The notes under the pieces are model-generated. The model ran no database searches, was not told the origin of the DNA, and was given only the letters and a program-made list of their open reading frames with translations. Both the position numbers and the translations under genes were made by a program. From an uncultured Anaerofilum sp. (GTDB lineage: Bacteria > Bacillota > Clostridia > Oscillospirales > Ruminococcaceae), in the NCBI GenBank assembly GCA_944385935.1, contig CALWZC010000006.1:1-64000 (forward strand): a DNA stretch of 64,000 nucleotides, in the 5' to 3' direction. This document shows positions 16,476 to 26,409 of this stretch, in pieces; within the stretch, counting starts at the first letter, position 1; each line of letters opens with the position of its first letter.

Positions 16476-18539
16476 TTAGTATTTAGAGGAAATGTTAGAG
16501 TCAAAACCATCATCAAAGGCATTTGCCAAAGAAACGGCGGGAATGTCATCTGTCATATCATCAGCTTGACGATTTTTTAATTGGAAACGTGCTACCAAGT
16601 TTTTCAGCATGCTTGCCTGTCCAGATAGTTGCTCACTAGCAGCTGCACTTTCCTCTGCTGTTGCGCTGTTGGTTTGCACTACGCTAGAAATTTGGTCAAT
16701 GCCTTGTGTTACCTGAGTAACAGCACTGGCTTGGTCGCTGGTTTCGGTGGAAATATGTCCAACAAGAGCAGATGCCTCGCTGGATTTTTCTACAGTTTGC
16801 TCCAGTTTCTTTGCAGTTTCCTGTGCAAGTTGATTTCCGCGTTCCACAGCCTGCATAGCACGCTCAATCAAAACAGCGGTATTTTTGCTTGCTTCTGCCG
16901 ACTTGCTTGCCAAATTCCGAACCTCGTCAGCCACTACAGCAAATCCTTTTCCGGCTACACCAGCACGAGCTGCTTCAACTGCAGCATTCAATGCAAGAAT
17001 ATTGGTTTGGAATGCAATATCCTCAATGCTCTTAATGATTTTGCTAATTTCTCCAGAGCTTTGCTGAATCTCATCCATTGCCCCCAGCATTTCCACCATT
17101 TTTTGGTTGCTCTCATTTACCAGCAGACTAGCATCTTCATTGTGCTCGTTCGCTTTGCGGGCATTGTCTGCGGTGCGTGTAATACTGTCCGAAATGGTAG
17201 CAATGGTGGCTGCCAATTCTTCCACAGAAGAGGCTTGCTCAGTAGCACCTTGTGCCAATGCTTGGGAGCCAGAGGAAACCTGTGCAGAGCCACTGGATAC
17301 CTGAGAAGCGGCCATATCAATCTCATTGAGTGTGTCGCTCAAACGGGACTGAATGGTTTGAATGCTTACAGCCAAGGGAGCCAAATCTCCTACATACTCA
17401 TCATTTTTCTCCAAAGTAGTAGAGAAATTGCCCTCTGCCATATCGCCCAGATGGTTGCGAACATCTGCGATAACAGTGTTCAATACCCCTACCATATCCT
17501 TGGTAGACCGAGCCAAAATGCCGGTTTCGTCATTTGTTTGAATTTCTGGTACAGGAGAGGTCAAATCACCCTGAGCCAACTGCTGAATACGGGTACTGCA
17601 AAGTTGGATGGGAGTTCCAATTTTTGTAGCTACTATGGTGGCTACAAAGGAAGAAATAATCAGGAACACAATCACCAATGCAACAGTAACACCAATGGCC
17701 AAATAGGTGCCTCCCATAAAATCGCTCACAGGAGCAGTTATATTTACACTCCAACCATTGGTACCATTAACAGGGGCATAGGCAACAATTTTTTCCTGAC
17801 CCTCTACCACACATGTAGTAACACCAGTTTCCCCCGCACGCATCTTTTCATGGATTGCTGCAAGCTCTACAAAATCCTTATTTGTCTTTGCAAGTTCTTC
17901 TACATTTTCGTTGTTTACATTTTCTGGTGTAACATCTGCAATGGTTGTACCATTTTGGTCAATCATGTAAGCAATGCTGTTTTCACTGATTTTCAAAGAG
18001 GTCATAATGTTGTTTAGCAAGCCATCCGCAGGCTGAATAGTTGCTACAGCAACAACTTCGGTGTTGGGAATACCGTCTTTCCAGATAGGAGCTGCCACAA
18101 GAATGACATTTTTTCCATCCAGTTTACTTACAAAGGGCTCAGTAATATAAAAATTGCCCTTTTTAGCCTCACTAAAGTAGACACGGTCTGAAAAATTTGT
18201 ATCACTGGTGTAAGCCTTTCCGTTTAGGTCAATCAGTGTAACACCAGCCATTCCATTGGCCTGGGCCCATTCTTTTGCCCATTCTGCTTTTTCTTCTTTG
18301 GTGTAATCTGGTGATGTAATTTCGGATTTTGTAGATAAAGATTCAATAATATGAATATTACTCTGCAAAGTTTCGTCTACCAAACTAGACATAATCTTAG
18401 CAGTTTCTGTCATAGTATCGGACAATAAATTTTTTGCATTCCTTGCCATCATGGTAGAGGCAACAATTCCCAATATAATCATGGAAACGCACACTAATAA
18501 GGAACTAGACAACAGAATTTTAGATTTTACAGTTTTCAA
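16476..18539 (-). CDS. Methyl-accepting chemotaxis protein
   Basis: A 687-residue transmembrane chemoreceptor. Helix 1 (about 8-30), an extracellular dCache-type ligand domain (to about 275), helix 2 (about 280-303), HAMP, and a long cytoplasmic coiled coil. The hairpin tip reads [20 protein letters not shown] with [13 protein letters not shown], which binds CheA/CheW. The presence of an MCP suggests a motile organism. Start is TTG at 18539 with GGAGG 7 bp upstream. The ligand cannot be named. Confidence 0.92.
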   Translation of the reverse strand: MKTVKSKILLSSSLLVCVSMIILGIVASTMMARNAKNLLSDTMTETAKIMSSLVDETLQSNIHIIESLSTKSEITSPDYTKEEKAEWAKEWAQANGMAGVTLIDLNGKAYTSDTNFSDRVYFSEAKKGNFYITEPFVSKLDGKNVILVAAPIWKDGIPNTEVVAVATIQPADGLLNNIMTSLKISENSIAYMIDQNGTTIADVTPENVNNENVEELAKTNKDFVELAAIHEKMRAGETGVTTCVVEGQEKIVAYAPVNGTNGWSVNITAPVSDFMGGTYLAIGVTVALVIVFLIISSFVATIVATKIGTPIQLCSTRIQQLAQGDLTSPVPEIQTNDETGILARSTKDMVGVLNTVIADVRNHLGDMAEGNFSTTLEKNDEYVGDLAPLAVSIQTIQSRLSDTLNEIDMAASQVSSGSAQVSSGSQALAQGATEQASSVEELAATIATISDSITRTADNARKANEHNEDASLLVNESNQKMVEMLGAMDEIQQSSGEISKIIKSIEDIAFQTNILALNAAVEAARAGVAGKGFAVVADEVRNLASKSAEASKNTAVLIERAMQAVERGNQLAQETAKKLEQTVEKSSEASALVGHISTETSDQASAVTQVTQGIDQISSVVQTNSATAEESAAASEQLSGQASMLKNLVARFQLKNRQADDMTDDIPAVSLANAFDDGFDSNISSKY

Positions 18540-18651
18540 GAAGGTTCCTCCATTTGAAAAATTTTTCTCGCATATACACTGACAGCTTTTCGACTTGTCT
18601 TTACAAGTTATCCTTCTTTTTTAAAAAATGAAATATTTTTTAAAAATTTTC

Positions 18652-21600
18652 TCACTGTGGATTTTGCATACCATCCCAAAGGGCATCCAGTGCCATAACA
18701 AGGAGGTCTAAGGGCTTTTCTCCTGTTTTTACAGACAGGGATAAATAAGGCTTATTTCCAGCAGAATACATTACTCTGCCCCCCATTTGTTTCATTAGGC
18801 CAGACATAGCCTGTGGGGAAAGACTATCCGAATATAACAGCAGCTTATCCCGTTGCTGGTTTACCTCATAAATACCCAATTTTGCCGCAGTAACACGGGC
18901 AAGAGAAATATCTACCAAGCCTTCCACAGCTTTTGGGGGGTCACCGTAGCGGTCAATCAATTCATCTAGCACATCGCTGGCATCTTCTTTGCTTGCAATG
19001 GCAGCAATGCGCTTATAGGCTTCAATTCTGCCAGAGGCATCAGGGATGTACCGTTCTGGAATATACGCATCCACGGTAATATCTATCAAACATTCGCTTT
19101 TGTCATGGGTAGGGGCTTCGCCTTTTTCTTCTGCAATGGCTTGATTGAGCAATTTAATGTATAGGTCATAGCCTACCGCTTCCATATGACCATGCTGACT
19201 TTTTCCTAATAGGCTACCTGCTCCCCGAATTTGTAGGTCACGCATGGCAATGCGGAAACCAGAGCCAAAACTGGTGAACTCTCGCAGGGCAGAAAGCCGT
19301 TTTGCTGCCACATCAGTGAGCACCTTATCCCGACGGAAGGTAAAGTAGGCGTATGCTTTGCGTCCACTTCGTCCAACTCGCCCACGAATCTGGTACAACT
19401 GAGCCAAACCCATATGGTCGGAATCTTCAATAATCAAGGTGTTGCAGTTTCGCACATCTACACCAGTTTCAATAAGAGTGGTACAAACCAACACATCAAT
19501 TTCATGGTTAAGCAGTTGTTCCCATACTTCTCCTAATTGCTCTTGAGTCATTTTGCCATGGGCAATGCCCACACGAACCCCATCCACCATTTGCCGAATT
19601 TGGGCGGCAGTCATTTCCAAAGAGTCAATACGGTTTCGCAGATAATACACCTGCCCCCCTCGTGCTAACTCTTTTTTGATGGCATCTGCTACAATGCGGC
19701 TATCATATTCCAATACATAGGTTTCTACCGGCTGCCGTTCTACTGGTGGCTCCTCAATAACACTCATATCACGGATACCACTCATTGCCATGTTCAGTGT
19801 GCGAGGAATTGGAGTGGCGGAGAGGGTAAGCATATCCACCCCAAGAAAGTTTTCCTTTAATTGTTCTTTGTGCTTTACACCAAATCGCTGTTCCTCGTCG
19901 ATAATGGCAAGTCCCAAATCATGAAAATGTACATCCTTTTGTAATAGGCGATGAGTTCCCACTACAATATCTACTGTTCCGGTTTTTATCCCTTTTAGGG
20001 TTTCTTTTTGCTGTTTGGGGCTGCGAAAACGGGACAGCAAACCAACCTTTAGAGGAAATGCCTCCATACGGGAAAGAATGGTGTTGTAGTGCTGCCATGC
20101 CAACAAGGTGGTGGGAGCCAAAATAGCACATTGCTTTCCACCCATGACACATTTAAAAGCTGCACGCAAAGCAACTTCTGTTTTGCCTACCCCTACATCC
20201 CCACACAACAACCTGTCCATGGGATGGGGCTGCTCCATATCCTGTTTAATTTCCGCTGTGGTGGAAAGCTGGTCGGGGGTTTCGTCATACTCAAAGCGAG
20301 CCTCAAAATCCCGTTGCCATTCGCTGTCTGCTGGAAAAGCAAATCCTGGTGCTTGCATTCGTTTGGCATACAAAGCAATCAATTCTTTTGCCATCTCTTG
20401 GGCTGCTTTTTTTACACGGCTTTTGGTTTTTGTCCACTCGCCACCACCCAGTTTGGAGAGTTTTACTTTTTCTCCATCCCCGGGGGCTGTGTATCGTGCC
20501 AATAGGTCAAGCTGTGTAACAGGTACATATAAAGTGTCGCCTTTTTCATAGCGAATTTGTAGATAGTCTTTTACTACCCCTTGCAAGTCCAGCCGCTGAA
20601 TACCAGAATATACACCAATGCCATGGTCTTGGTGAACAACATAATCTCCCGGTTTAATATCCGAAAGAGAAGAAAGCCCTTTGCTTTTCTTTTTGGTGGG
20701 CTTTTTGCCCGAAAAGGCCGCAGCCCGTCGGCTGGTAATCAAAGCAAAGCGGGCGAAGGGCAAATCTGCACCAGCAGAGAGCATACCCGGCAACACTTGC
20801 ACCACTCCAGCAGAGGGAGCAATATCGGGGCTGTTGGTAGCAGAAAACCCAGCCTTTACTAAATCCCGACAAATGGACTCAGCAGCACGAGGGGTACCAG
20901 TAAGTACAGTAATGCCATATCCTTGACCTACCAGAGGGCGTAAATCCTCCACCAAGGTGGAAACCTCACCAGCCCATGCAGGCAACGGATGGGCGGCGGC
21001 GTTAATCATATCCTTTAGAAAAATATCTGGTAAACTGCGGGCAAAGTTTTCGCTGACAAGGCTGCTCCTTTGGGCAATCTGAACCGACAGCCAACTTTCT
21101 TCCAGATAATAGCCCTCTAAACCAGCACAAATAACCCCCTCTTGCAATAAGGTTTTGGTTTCCTCACTGCGCCGGAAGTTAGCAGCGTGAATTGCCTCTC
21201 GAATGGAACTCATTTCCTCCAAAATCAACAGTGCATTGGGCAAGTAGTCCAACAAGGAGGCAGATTTCTTGTAGCGTAGCATCATATATTTATCCATGGA
21301 AACAGGCATGGCTCCACCATCCAGCAAAGCTAAATCCTGCTCCATGGTTTGTTCCATCCGATGAGCAACCTGCCCTTTTTGGTGAGAAAGTGCATCCCGC
21401 AGCAGTGCCGCAGCTTCTTGAGGCTCCCCAAAAAGCACCTCACGGGCAGGGGAGAGATAGATTTTTTCTAGGCTGTCCTCCCGTCGTTGGCTTACGAGGT
21501 CAAAGGAGTGGATGCTGTCAATTTCATCCCCCCAAAATTCCATACGGGCAGGCAATGCCATATCAGGTGCATACAGGTCTACAATGCCGCCACGCACACT

Positions 21601-22107
21601 AAATTGCCCCGGGCCATCTACTTGGGGGCGGCGTTGATACCCTGCCCGATACAAAGCCGCCAACAAATCCTGTTGTGTAATCTGACTACCCGGTTTTAAC
21701 ACCAATGTACTTTGGGAAAATTCCTCTGGGGGCATGGTGGACAGCAAAAGGCTTTCCACTGAAAGACAGACTGCCATCAGCCGGCCGCCTACAAGGTCAC
21801 CTAATACCTTTAATCTGCGGTATTCCATTTCTCGGCTGGTGCCCTCTATGGGGCGCAGCACCAAATCTCGACAAGGAAACACCGCCCCAGTACATCCTAA
21901 TGTGGTCAAATCCTCTGCCATGCGGGTTGCCTCAGCTTCGCCGGCAGTTACCACCACCAGTGGCCGCTGTTGCTGTTGGGCAAAGGCAGCATACAACATT
22001 GCCCTTGCAGGAGCAGGCAGACCAAACAACGCCGCTGCCCCCTTGGTAGCGGCGGCAGCCGTTAGACGGGAATATTCGTTTGTTTTTTCAAGCATCTGTC
22101 GAAACAT
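18652..22107 (-). CDS. mfd: Transcription-repair coupling factor Mfd
   Basis: A 1151-residue SF2 translocase that removes stalled RNA polymerase and recruits UvrA. It shows the UvrB-like N-terminal part, the RNA polymerase interaction domain (KPGDYVVHQDHGIGVYSGI near 490), Walker A GDVGVGKTE (about 635), the DEEQRFG box (about 738) and the TRCF C-terminal domain. Full length. It starts 52 bp after pth and is presumably co-transcribed; RBS GGGAGG. Confidence 0.95.
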   Translation of the reverse strand: MFRQMLEKTNEYSRLTAAAATKGAAALFGLPAPARAMLYAAFAQQQQRPLVVVTAGEAEATRMAEDLTTLGCTGAVFPCRDLVLRPIEGTSREMEYRRLKVLGDLVGGRLMAVCLSVESLLLSTMPPEEFSQSTLVLKPGSQITQQDLLAALYRAGYQRRPQVDGPGQFSVRGGIVDLYAPDMALPARMEFWGDEIDSIHSFDLVSQRREDSLEKIYLSPAREVLFGEPQEAAALLRDALSHQKGQVAHRMEQTMEQDLALLDGGAMPVSMDKYMMLRYKKSASLLDYLPNALLILEEMSSIREAIHAANFRRSEETKTLLQEGVICAGLEGYYLEESWLSVQIAQRSSLVSENFARSLPDIFLKDMINAAAHPLPAWAGEVSTLVEDLRPLVGQGYGITVLTGTPRAAESICRDLVKAGFSATNSPDIAPSAGVVQVLPGMLSAGADLPFARFALITSRRAAAFSGKKPTKKKSKGLSSLSDIKPGDYVVHQDHGIGVYSGIQRLDLQGVVKDYLQIRYEKGDTLYVPVTQLDLLARYTAPGDGEKVKLSKLGGGEWTKTKSRVKKAAQEMAKELIALYAKRMQAPGFAFPADSEWQRDFEARFEYDETPDQLSTTAEIKQDMEQPHPMDRLLCGDVGVGKTEVALRAAFKCVMGGKQCAILAPTTLLAWQHYNTILSRMEAFPLKVGLLSRFRSPKQQKETLKGIKTGTVDIVVGTHRLLQKDVHFHDLGLAIIDEEQRFGVKHKEQLKENFLGVDMLTLSATPIPRTLNMAMSGIRDMSVIEEPPVERQPVETYVLEYDSRIVADAIKKELARGGQVYYLRNRIDSLEMTAAQIRQMVDGVRVGIAHGKMTQEQLGEVWEQLLNHEIDVLVCTTLIETGVDVRNCNTLIIEDSDHMGLAQLYQIRGRVGRSGRKAYAYFTFRRDKVLTDVAAKRLSALREFTSFGSGFRIAMRDLQIRGAGSLLGKSQHGHMEAVGYDLYIKLLNQAIAEEKGEAPTHDKSECLIDITVDAYIPERYIPDASGRIEAYKRIAAIASKEDASDVLDELIDRYGDPPKAVEGLVDISLARVTAAKLGIYEVNQQRDKLLLYSDSLSPQAMSGLMKQMGGRVMYSAGNKPYLSLSVKTGEKPLDLLVMALDALWDGMQNPQ

Positions 22108-22159
22108 CTGGCAATCCTCCCTTTATCAAAAGTAATGGCAAAAATGTGGTTTTGTATGG

Positions 22160-22756
22160 TTAGCCATTAAAGCGGCTCATAGCTTTTTCAAATTCTCCCT
22201 CCATTATCATGCAGGCAGCTTGTGCAATGTCTTTGTGTCGGTTGGCAACCGCCTGGGCTTCGTCAGGGGTAAAATGCCCCAATACCCAGTTGGCAAGGTC
22301 TGCATCGGGAGAGGGCTTTTCTCCCACACCAATGCGAATACGGGGGAATTCTTGGCTGGAAAGCTGTGCAATAATGCTTTTTAGCCCATTGTGACCACCG
22401 GCAGAGCCTTGTTTGCGAATACGCAGCTTTCCGGGGGCTTGTGTAATGTCATCGCAAAGAACCAGCACCCTTTGAGGCGGAATTTTATAAAAATCTGCCA
22501 CTGCTCGCACAGATTCCCCAGAAAGGTTCATATAGGTCATTGGTTTTAGCAAAATGACCTTGTGGCCCTCCACAGTGCCAGTACCATATAACCCCTTAAA
22601 TTTTGATTTTATAATGGAAATGCCCCATTCCTTGCCAAGAGCATCCAATGCTTCAAATCCTGCATTGTGTCGGGTATTGTCATAGCGTGGTTCAGGATTG
22701 CCCAGCCCACAAATCAGCCACTCACAGCCGCTGTCTTTTTGAGAAAAAAATGCCAT
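22160..22756 (-). CDS. pth: Peptidyl-tRNA hydrolase
   Basis: A 198-residue enzyme that frees tRNA from prematurely released peptidyl-tRNA. The catalytic region CGLGNPEPRYDNTRHNAGF contains the active His; LLKPMTYMNLSG and the GSAGGHNGL loop are intact. ATG at 22756 has AAGGAG 8 bp upstream; the frame is open further but without a ribosome-binding site. Order pth-mfd is common in Firmicutes. Confidence 0.93.
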   Translation of the reverse strand: MAFFSQKDSGCEWLICGLGNPEPRYDNTRHNAGFEALDALGKEWGISIIKSKFKGLYGTGTVEGHKVILLKPMTYMNLSGESVRAVADFYKIPPQRVLVLCDDITQAPGKLRIRKQGSAGGHNGLKSIIAQLSSQEFPRIRIGVGEKPSPDADLANWVLGHFTPDEAQAVANRHKDIAQAACMIMEGEFEKAMSRFNG

Positions 22757-22974
22757 GGTTTTGCTCCTTATTCGTTGGGTTCTCCCTTTTGGGGGAAGAT
22801 AAACAAAAAACATCGCCCCCCACAAAAGCGGCAGGCGACAACCCTCTATTGTATAGTTTACCGCAACTTTTGCCCTTTGCAAGGAGAATTACAGAGAAAT
22901 TCTCATATTTTATAAAATTTATTTCAAATTTATATAAAAAATAGTGAAAATTACTAGAATTTTTTGAAAGGGTC

Positions 22975-22983
22975 TGCTATAAT
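22975..22983 (+). promoter_or_regulatory. Extended -10 promoter of ppdK
   Basis: TGC-TATAAT (22975-22983), 89 bp before the ppdK start; the -35 is weak, as usual for extended -10 promoters. Confidence 0.6.
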
Positions 22984-23071
22984 ATGAAAATACAGAAACA
23001 AACCAACAGCGACCATAAGGAAATTGATGGCTGAAGGCTTGCGGATGATACCATTTTGGGAGGTAAATGTT

Positions 23072-25714
23072 ATGAGCGAAAAGAAAAAGTACCTTTATCT
23101 GTTTAGCGAAGGAAACCGTGATATGAAAGAAATCCTAGGCGGAAAAGGTGCGAATCTTGCAGAAATGACCAATATTGGTATGCCTGTACCCCAAGGCTTT
23201 ACCATTTCTACCGAAGCCTGTACCCAATATTACCATGATGGCCGCAAAATCAATGACGAAATCCTGTCGGATATTTACGAGTATATAGAAAAAATGGAGC
23301 AAATTACCGGCAAGCAGTTTGGCAATGTGGAAAATCCTTTGCTGGTGTCCGTTCGCTCCGGTGCCCGTGCTTCCATGCCCGGCATGATGGATACTATCCT
23401 GAACCTCGGTCTAAATGATGAGGTTGTTGTAGGACTTGCAAAGCGCACCAACAACGAGCGTTTTGCCTACGATTCCTACCGCCGTTTTGTTCAGATGTTC
23501 AGTGATGTGGTAATGGAGCTGAGCAAGAGCGATTTTGAAGAAATTATTGATGAAATGAAGGCAGAAAAAGGCGTAAAACTGGACACCGAGCTTTCTGCCG
23601 ATGATATGAAAGAGCTGGTAGCAAAGTTTAAAGCACTGTATAAAGAAAAGATGGGCAAGGATTTCCCCAGTGACCCCAAAGAGCAGCTCATAGAGGCAGT
23701 AAAGGCTGTATTCCGCAGTTGGGATAATCCTCGTGCCGATGTTTATCGCCGTATGCACGAAATTCCCTATGACTGGGGTACTGCTGTAAATGTACAGGCT
23801 ATGGTATTTGGTAACGGCGGCGATACTTCCGGTACTGGTGTTGCCTTCACTCGTAACCCTGCCACTGGTGAAAAGGCTTTGTTTGGTGAGTACCTTATCA
23901 ATGCTCAAGGTGAAGATGTGGTTGCAGGTATCCGCACTCCTTCTCCCATCAGCCATTTGGAGCAGCAAATGCCCGAAGTGTACCATCAGTTTGTAGACAT
24001 TGCAAACAAGTTGGAACAACACTATAAAGATATGCAGGATATGGAATTTACCATTGAGGATGGCAAGCTGTATATGCTGCAAACCCGTAATGGTAAGCGT
24101 ACTGCCGAAGCTGCATTGAAGATTGCCGTAGACTTGGTAGACGAAGGCATGATTGACCGCAAAGAGGCAGTTCTGCGTGTAGACCCCAAACAGTTGGATA
24201 GTTTGTTACATCCCCAGTTTGACCCGGATGCACTGAAAGCCGCTACACCCATTGGTCGTGGTTTGGCAGCTTCTCCGGGTGCTGCTTGTGGTCAGGTTGT
24301 ATTTACTGCACAGGATGCACAAAATGCTGTGCAAAGCGGCGAAATGAAAAAGGTGATTTTGGTTCGCTTGGAAACCAGCCCAGAGGATATTGAGGGCATG
24401 CAGGTAGCACAGGGCATTCTTACCGTCCGTGGTGGTATGACCAGTCATGCAGCCGTAGTTGCTCGTGGTATGGGTACCTGTTGTGTATCTGGTTGTGGTG
24501 AAATTGTGGTAGATTACCCCAACCGTTGCTTCACTTTGGATGGCAAGTGCTATAAACAAGGAGATTGGATTTCCATTGATGGCTCCACCGGTAAAATCTA
24601 TGGCGAGGCTATCCCCACAACAAAGGCAGGAACCTCGGAGCATTTCCAACGGTTTATGCGCTGGGCAGATGAAGCCCGTGAAATGATGGTATTTGCCAAC
24701 GCCGACAACCCCACCGATGCACAGCAGGCAGTGGAGTTCGGTGCTCAGGGCATTGGTTTGTGCCGTACTGAGCATATGTTCTTTGAGGCAGACCGTATCC
24801 GTGCTGTTCGTGAAATGATTGTTGCACGAGATAAAGAGGGTCGTGAAAAGGCTCTGGCAAAGATTCTTCCCTATCAACAGGGAGATTTTGAGGCAATGTA
24901 TAAGGTAATGGGCGAGCGTCCTATGACTATCCGTTACCTTGACCCACCCCTACATGAGTTCCTGCCCACAAAGGATGAGGAAGTTGCCGATTTGGCAAAG
25001 GAACTGGAAGTTGACGCTGTACAACTGAAAAATGTTATCCGCAGCTTGAAGGAAATTAACCCCATGATGGGCCATCGTGGTTGCCGCTTGGCAGTTTCTT
25101 ACCCCGAAATTGCCGAAATGCAAACAAAAGCTGTTATCAATGCGGCTATCAATGTTACCAGAGAAACCGGAATGAAGATTGAACCCCACATTATGATTCC
25201 TCTGGTAGGCGATGTTCATGAGTTGAAGTTTGTAAAAGATATTGTTGTCCGTACTGCTGATAAGCTGCTGGCAGATGCAGGTATGGAAATGCACTATCAG
25301 GTAGGTACTATGATTGAAATTCCTCGTGCTGCCCTGACAGCCGACGAAATTGCCCCCGAGGCCGATTTCTTCAGCTTTGGTACCAACGACCTGACCCAGT
25401 TGACATTTGGCTTTAGCCGTGATGATACTGGTAAGTTCCTAAGCTACTACTATAAGAATAAGATTTATGAAAGCGACCCCTTTGCTCACCTTGACCGTAA
25501 CGGTGTAGGTAAGCTGGTTGCTATGACTGCTCGCCTTGGACGGGAAGCAAAACCCGAAATTGGTCTGGGTGTTTGTGGTGAACATGGCGGCGACCCCAGC
25601 AGCGTGGAGTTCTTCCAAAAGGTTGGTCTGGACTATGTATCTTGTTCGCCTTACCGTGTACCAATTGCTCGCTTGGCCGCTGCACAAGCTGCAATCCGTT
25701 TCCCTCGCAAGTAA
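23072..25714 (+). CDS. ppdK: Pyruvate, phosphate dikinase
   Basis: An 880-residue enzyme interconverting pyruvate, ATP and phosphate with PEP, AMP and diphosphate. Order: ATP-grasp domain with GGKGANLAEM, phospho-histidine domain with GGMTSHAAVVARGMG (swivelling His about 458) and the C-terminal TIM barrel with CGEHGGDPSS. Full length. Start ATG 23072 with GGGAGG; the frame's earlier starts lack a site. Codon use is strongly biased (CGT, GAC, CTG), unlike flanking genes, suggesting very high expression. Monocistronic. Confidence 0.96.
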   Translation: MSEKKKYLYLFSEGNRDMKEILGGKGANLAEMTNIGMPVPQGFTISTEACTQYYHDGRKINDEILSDIYEYIEKMEQITGKQFGNVENPLLVSVRSGARASMPGMMDTILNLGLNDEVVVGLAKRTNNERFAYDSYRRFVQMFSDVVMELSKSDFEEIIDEMKAEKGVKLDTELSADDMKELVAKFKALYKEKMGKDFPSDPKEQLIEAVKAVFRSWDNPRADVYRRMHEIPYDWGTAVNVQAMVFGNGGDTSGTGVAFTRNPATGEKALFGEYLINAQGEDVVAGIRTPSPISHLEQQMPEVYHQFVDIANKLEQHYKDMQDMEFTIEDGKLYMLQTRNGKRTAEAALKIAVDLVDEGMIDRKEAVLRVDPKQLDSLLHPQFDPDALKAATPIGRGLAASPGAACGQVVFTAQDAQNAVQSGEMKKVILVRLETSPEDIEGMQVAQGILTVRGGMTSHAAVVARGMGTCCVSGCGEIVVDYPNRCFTLDGKCYKQGDWISIDGSTGKIYGEAIPTTKAGTSEHFQRFMRWADEAREMMVFANADNPTDAQQAVEFGAQGIGLCRTEHMFFEADRIRAVREMIVARDKEGREKALAKILPYQQGDFEAMYKVMGERPMTIRYLDPPLHEFLPTKDEEVADLAKELEVDAVQLKNVIRSLKEINPMMGHRGCRLAVSYPEIAEMQTKAVINAAINVTRETGMKIEPHIMIPLVGDVHELKFVKDIVVRTADKLLADAGMEMHYQVGTMIEIPRAALTADEIAPEADFFSFGTNDLTQLTFGFSRDDTGKFLSYYYKNKIYESDPFAHLDRNGVGKLVAMTARLGREAKPEIGLGVCGEHGGDPSSVEFFQKVGLDYVSCSPYRVPIARLAAAQAAIRFPRK

Positions 25715-25743
25715 GATTGCAGTTTAAAAAAGTTATATAATGC

Positions 25744-25785
25744 AAAAATGCTGCCCATAGGTTTTGCCTGTGGGCAGCATTTTTA
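25744..25785 (+). terminator. Strong terminator after ppdK
   Basis: AAAAATGCTGCCCA pairs with TGGGCAGCATTTTT; GC-rich stem and T-run. Confidence 0.9.
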
Positions 25786-25822
25786 TGTTATTGCGCTTAA
25801 ATGAAAATTTTTTGAAAATGTA

Positions 25823-25851
25823 TTGAAAAAATAATGAAGGGTTGTTATAAT
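25823..25851 (+). promoter_or_regulatory. Sigma-A promoter of the orphan gene
   Basis: TTGAAA (25823-25828), 17 bp, TATAAT (25846-25851). The motif TATTGAAAA is repeated around 25821 and 25862. Confidence 0.75.
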
Positions 25852-25898
25852 AATGAAAACCTATTGAAAACGCAATAAGAATCTAGGAGGAACCAATT

Positions 25899-26402
25899 AT
25901 GTATTATTACTCTTTTTTAGTCCAATTTGCCAAAGCCAACAGCCCCCAATTTACTACACTAACACAACTGATAGATGATGCTGTAGACCACTACAATGCA
26001 AAATCCAGAATTGCCGCAAACCCAAAGGAAATTGTGGAAATTTCCATTAAAGACCCTATAACCCTACAAATTATCTTACAAAGTACAAATAAATTGGAGG
26101 TTGGTATGGCATCCAAAGCCTTGCGCACATGGAGCAGCTATCTCGTAAATACAAACACACCCAATAATCTCAGCAGCTATGTCATTGGAAAAAGAATTTT
26201 TAAAATGATTCCAAGTAGTTTGACAAGCTACAAAAGACAATCTAATCAATGCAACAAACTCAGTCAATCCCAAAGTGAGCCAACACAAGGATTAAGTTCT
26301 ACTCCATCAGAGGGCGATGAAAATATTCTTGCAAAACTAGATAAAATTTATAGCAAATTGTTGGAATTGGAAACAAAAATAGATTTAAAAAATACCCTAT
26401 AA
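25899..26402 (+). CDS. Hypothetical protein (orphan)
   Basis: A 167-residue protein I do not recognise. N-terminal part is mixed helix with a well-behaved start (AGGAGG, ATG); the middle is polar and Ser/Gln/Asn-rich (about 108-135); the last 35 residues (ENILAKLDKIYSKLLELETK) look like a coiled coil. No signal peptide or membrane helix. It has its own promoter and codon use rich in A/T. Its stop lies only 7 bp from the stop of the convergent MoxR gene with no terminator between. Confidence 0.7.
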   Translation: MYYYSFLVQFAKANSPQFTTLTQLIDDAVDHYNAKSRIAANPKEIVEISIKDPITLQIILQSTNKLEVGMASKALRTWSSYLVNTNTPNNLSSYVIGKRIFKMIPSSLTSYKRQSNQCNKLSQSQSEPTQGLSSTPSEGDENILAKLDKIYSKLLELETKIDLKNTL

Positions 26403-26409
26403 TTTTTAG

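Noticed and set aside
16629-18017. 462-codon open frame antisense to the chemoreceptor gene
   Set aside because: Cys- and Ser-rich nonsense composition, no start signals, fully inside a convincing MCP gene.
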